NCBI GenBank assembly: GCA_002067555.1
Contig: MVQQ01000221.1
Location: forward strand, 1-9,238
DNA length: 9,238 nt
Source: Syntrophorhabdus sp. PtaB.Bin184
GTDB lineage: Bacteria > Desulfobacterota > Syntrophorhabdia > Syntrophorhabdales > Syntrophorhabdaceae
Direction: 5' to 3'
Made by a program: the position numbers and the translations under genes. The notes beneath the pieces were generated by a model that had not been told where the DNA came from, did no database searches, and saw only the letters and a list, made by a program, of their open reading frames with translations. Positions 8,543 through 9,238 of the stretch are shown here, piece after piece; within the stretch, counting starts at the first letter, position 1, and every line of letters starts with the position of its first letter.

Positions 8543-9097
8543 ATGAAAAAGGTGTTTGTTGGTTTGACCGCAGGAGTGCTCTTCATGGTCTTCACCGTGT
8601 GCTATGGAGGTGCGGAGGGTCCGCAGGGTCCCGGCCCGGGCCGCCCGGGTGTGGGAATGGATATGGACCATCCCCTCTGGCTCGACCTGCCCCGTCTCAA
8701 CATCGACAGGAGCCGCATAGACGCGATTCACGAGATAGAGATAAGGACCGTGAAAGAGGGCATCAGGAAGAGGGCGGAGATCGAGGTGGCCTCGATCGAG
8801 CTCCGGGAGCTTCTCGGGAAGGACCCCATTGATTTGAAGGCAGTCGAGGCGAAGCTGGCACAGATGGCGGCCCTTGGAACGCAGATGCGCTTTGCCCGCA
8901 TCAAGGCGATCGAAGAGATAAAAGGGAAACTGACAAGCGAGGAAAGGAAAAAGCTCCGGGAGTTCCTTCAGGCCGCCCACATGAGGCCTGCTTTCCCCCG
9001 CGAAAGTATGGCAGGTCCCGGACCTTGTGATCAGTCTCCGCCGGTGAAGGCGCCCAACGAGAAAAAGGCGTTCCTGTCCAAAGAAAAGGTGCGGTAA
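8543..9097 (+). CDS. Spy/CpxP-like periplasmic protein
   Basis: This is a 184-residue exported protein. Residues 1-24 form a Sec signal peptide (KK, then a hydrophobic run), probably cleaved after GGA. Cys20 is not in a lipobox, so it is not a lipoprotein. A Gly/Pro-rich linker (25-45) precedes a highly charged helical core (about 52-145) with no tryptophan or cysteine. The core ends in KLTSEERKKLREFLQ, the LTxEE-type motif of Spy, CpxP, ZraP and the periplasmic heavy-metal sensor family, and a Pro-rich tail follows. Spy is an ATP-independent periplasmic chaperone, while relatives bind metals or dampen sensor kinases. Divergence from a BaeSR-type system is telling because spy is a BaeR target in E. 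coli. The exact family branch (chaperone or metal sensor) cannot be settled by eye. It has a strong Shine-Dalgarno at 8531-8537. Confidence 0.8.
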   Translation: MKKVFVGLTAGVLFMVFTVCYGGAEGPQGPGPGRPGVGMDMDHPLWLDLPRLNIDRSRIDAIHEIEIRTVKEGIRKRAEIEVASIELRELLGKDPIDLKAVEAKLAQMAALGTQMRFARIKAIEEIKGKLTSEERKKLREFLQAAHMRPAFPRESMAGPGPCDQSPPVKAPNEKKAFLSKEKVR

Positions 9098-9098
9098 T

Positions 9099-9132
9099 CC
9101 GGATTTTCACGTATACTTGAAGGGAAATCCGG
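9099..9132 (+). other. inverted repeat between the Spy-like and lipoprotein genes
   Basis: CCGGATTT (9099-9106) pairs perfectly with AAATCCGG (9125-9132) around an 18-nt loop. It ends 3 nt before the lipoprotein ATG. The only purine-rich stretch that could act as ribosome binding site (AGGG, 9121-9124) lies in the loop next to the stem. In RNA it could lower translation of the second gene or protect the upstream message. There is no T-tract, so it is not an obvious terminator. Confidence 0.5.
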
Positions 9133-9135
9133 CCC

Positions 9136-9238
9136 ATGAAGATGAATTCCTTGTATATTCCATCCCTGCACCCCACGGCGGCCCTTGCGATCATGCTTCT
9201 TGGATCGCTTCTTCTTGGCGGTTGTGTAAGCGTCGGGC
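9136..9238 (+). CDS. lipoprotein, likely RND-efflux outer-membrane factor (3'-partial)
   Basis: Only the first 34 codons are in the window. They encode a lipoprotein signal peptide: a short N-region, a hydrophobic stretch (AALAIMLLGSLLLGG) and a lipobox LGGC with the acylated Cys at residue 31, followed by VSVG. A GC-VxVG start just after the lipobox is typical of CusC/OprM/NodT-type outer-membrane channels of tripartite efflux pumps, where PDY usually follows. That continuation lies outside the window. It starts 38 nt after the Spy-like stop in the same direction, so they are likely one operon. A second in-frame ATG at 9142 is possible. The lipoprotein call is firm. The efflux call is inference from six or seven residues plus the BaeSR context. 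Confidence 0.6.
   Translation, partial: MKMNSLYIPSLHPTAALAIMLLGSLLLGGCVSVG

Noticed and set aside
8441..8980. 179-residue minus-strand frame opposite the Spy-like gene
   Set aside because: The plus strand has a strong Shine-Dalgarno, a signal peptide and family-like helices. The minus frame has no recognisable feature and would fill the baeS promoter region.

Overview
The window looks like chromosomal DNA of a flagellated Gram-negative bacterium, moderately GC-rich, most likely a Desulfobacterota (former Deltaproteobacteria) lineage. The evidence is an axial flagellar gene set, a periplasmic Spy/CpxP-like protein and an outer-membrane-type lipoprotein. The placement also rests on a formate dehydrogenase maturation gene and on short repeats (CCGGGTT heptamers, ATPAFAGMT-type intergenic palindromes) that are frequent in that group. 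The taxonomic placement is inference, not read directly from a marker gene.

Layout. (1) 2-3659, plus strand: a flagellar block with a FlgN-like chaperone (5' end probably outside the window), flgK and flgL. FlgK and FlgL, the two hook-filament junction proteins, overlap by ATGA. FlgL is about twice the usual length because of a central insert containing a diverged duplication. (2) 3660-4531, plus strand: a short spacer with a 19-nt direct repeat, then fdhD, which starts at a GTG behind a strong Shine-Dalgarno. (3) 4532-4983: a gene-free gap between convergent genes. It holds a 24-nt tandem repeat and a pair of opposed palindromic elements forming one large imperfect inverted repeat. (4) 4984-6117, minus strand: a GDP-L-fucose-synthase-like SDR epimerase with an enlarged insert, which contains four tandem 7-nt repeats in the coding sequence. 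(5) 6289-8349, minus strand: a BaeS/BaeR-like two-component system in the order sensor then regulator, overlapping by 4 nt. The sensor kinase is broken by an apparent one-base insertion just before its phospho-accepting histidine. (6) 8350-8542: an intergenic region divergent between baeS and the next operon, with a 10-bp-phased direct repeat. (7) 8543-9238, plus strand: a Spy/CpxP-like periplasmic protein and the start of a lipoprotein that resembles RND-efflux outer-membrane factors.

The right-hand third reads as one envelope-stress module. A BaeSR-type system is transcribed away from a Spy-like gene and a probable efflux outer-membrane component, which matches the known BaeSR regulon (spy, mdtABC) in enterobacteria. 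The left-hand third is ordinary flagellar assembly. I see no mobile element genes, CRISPR array, tRNA or rRNA, and no clearly new multi-gene system. The points most worth checking are the baeS frameshift, the FlgL duplication, the heptamer repeat in the epimerase gene and the repeat-rich convergent gap.
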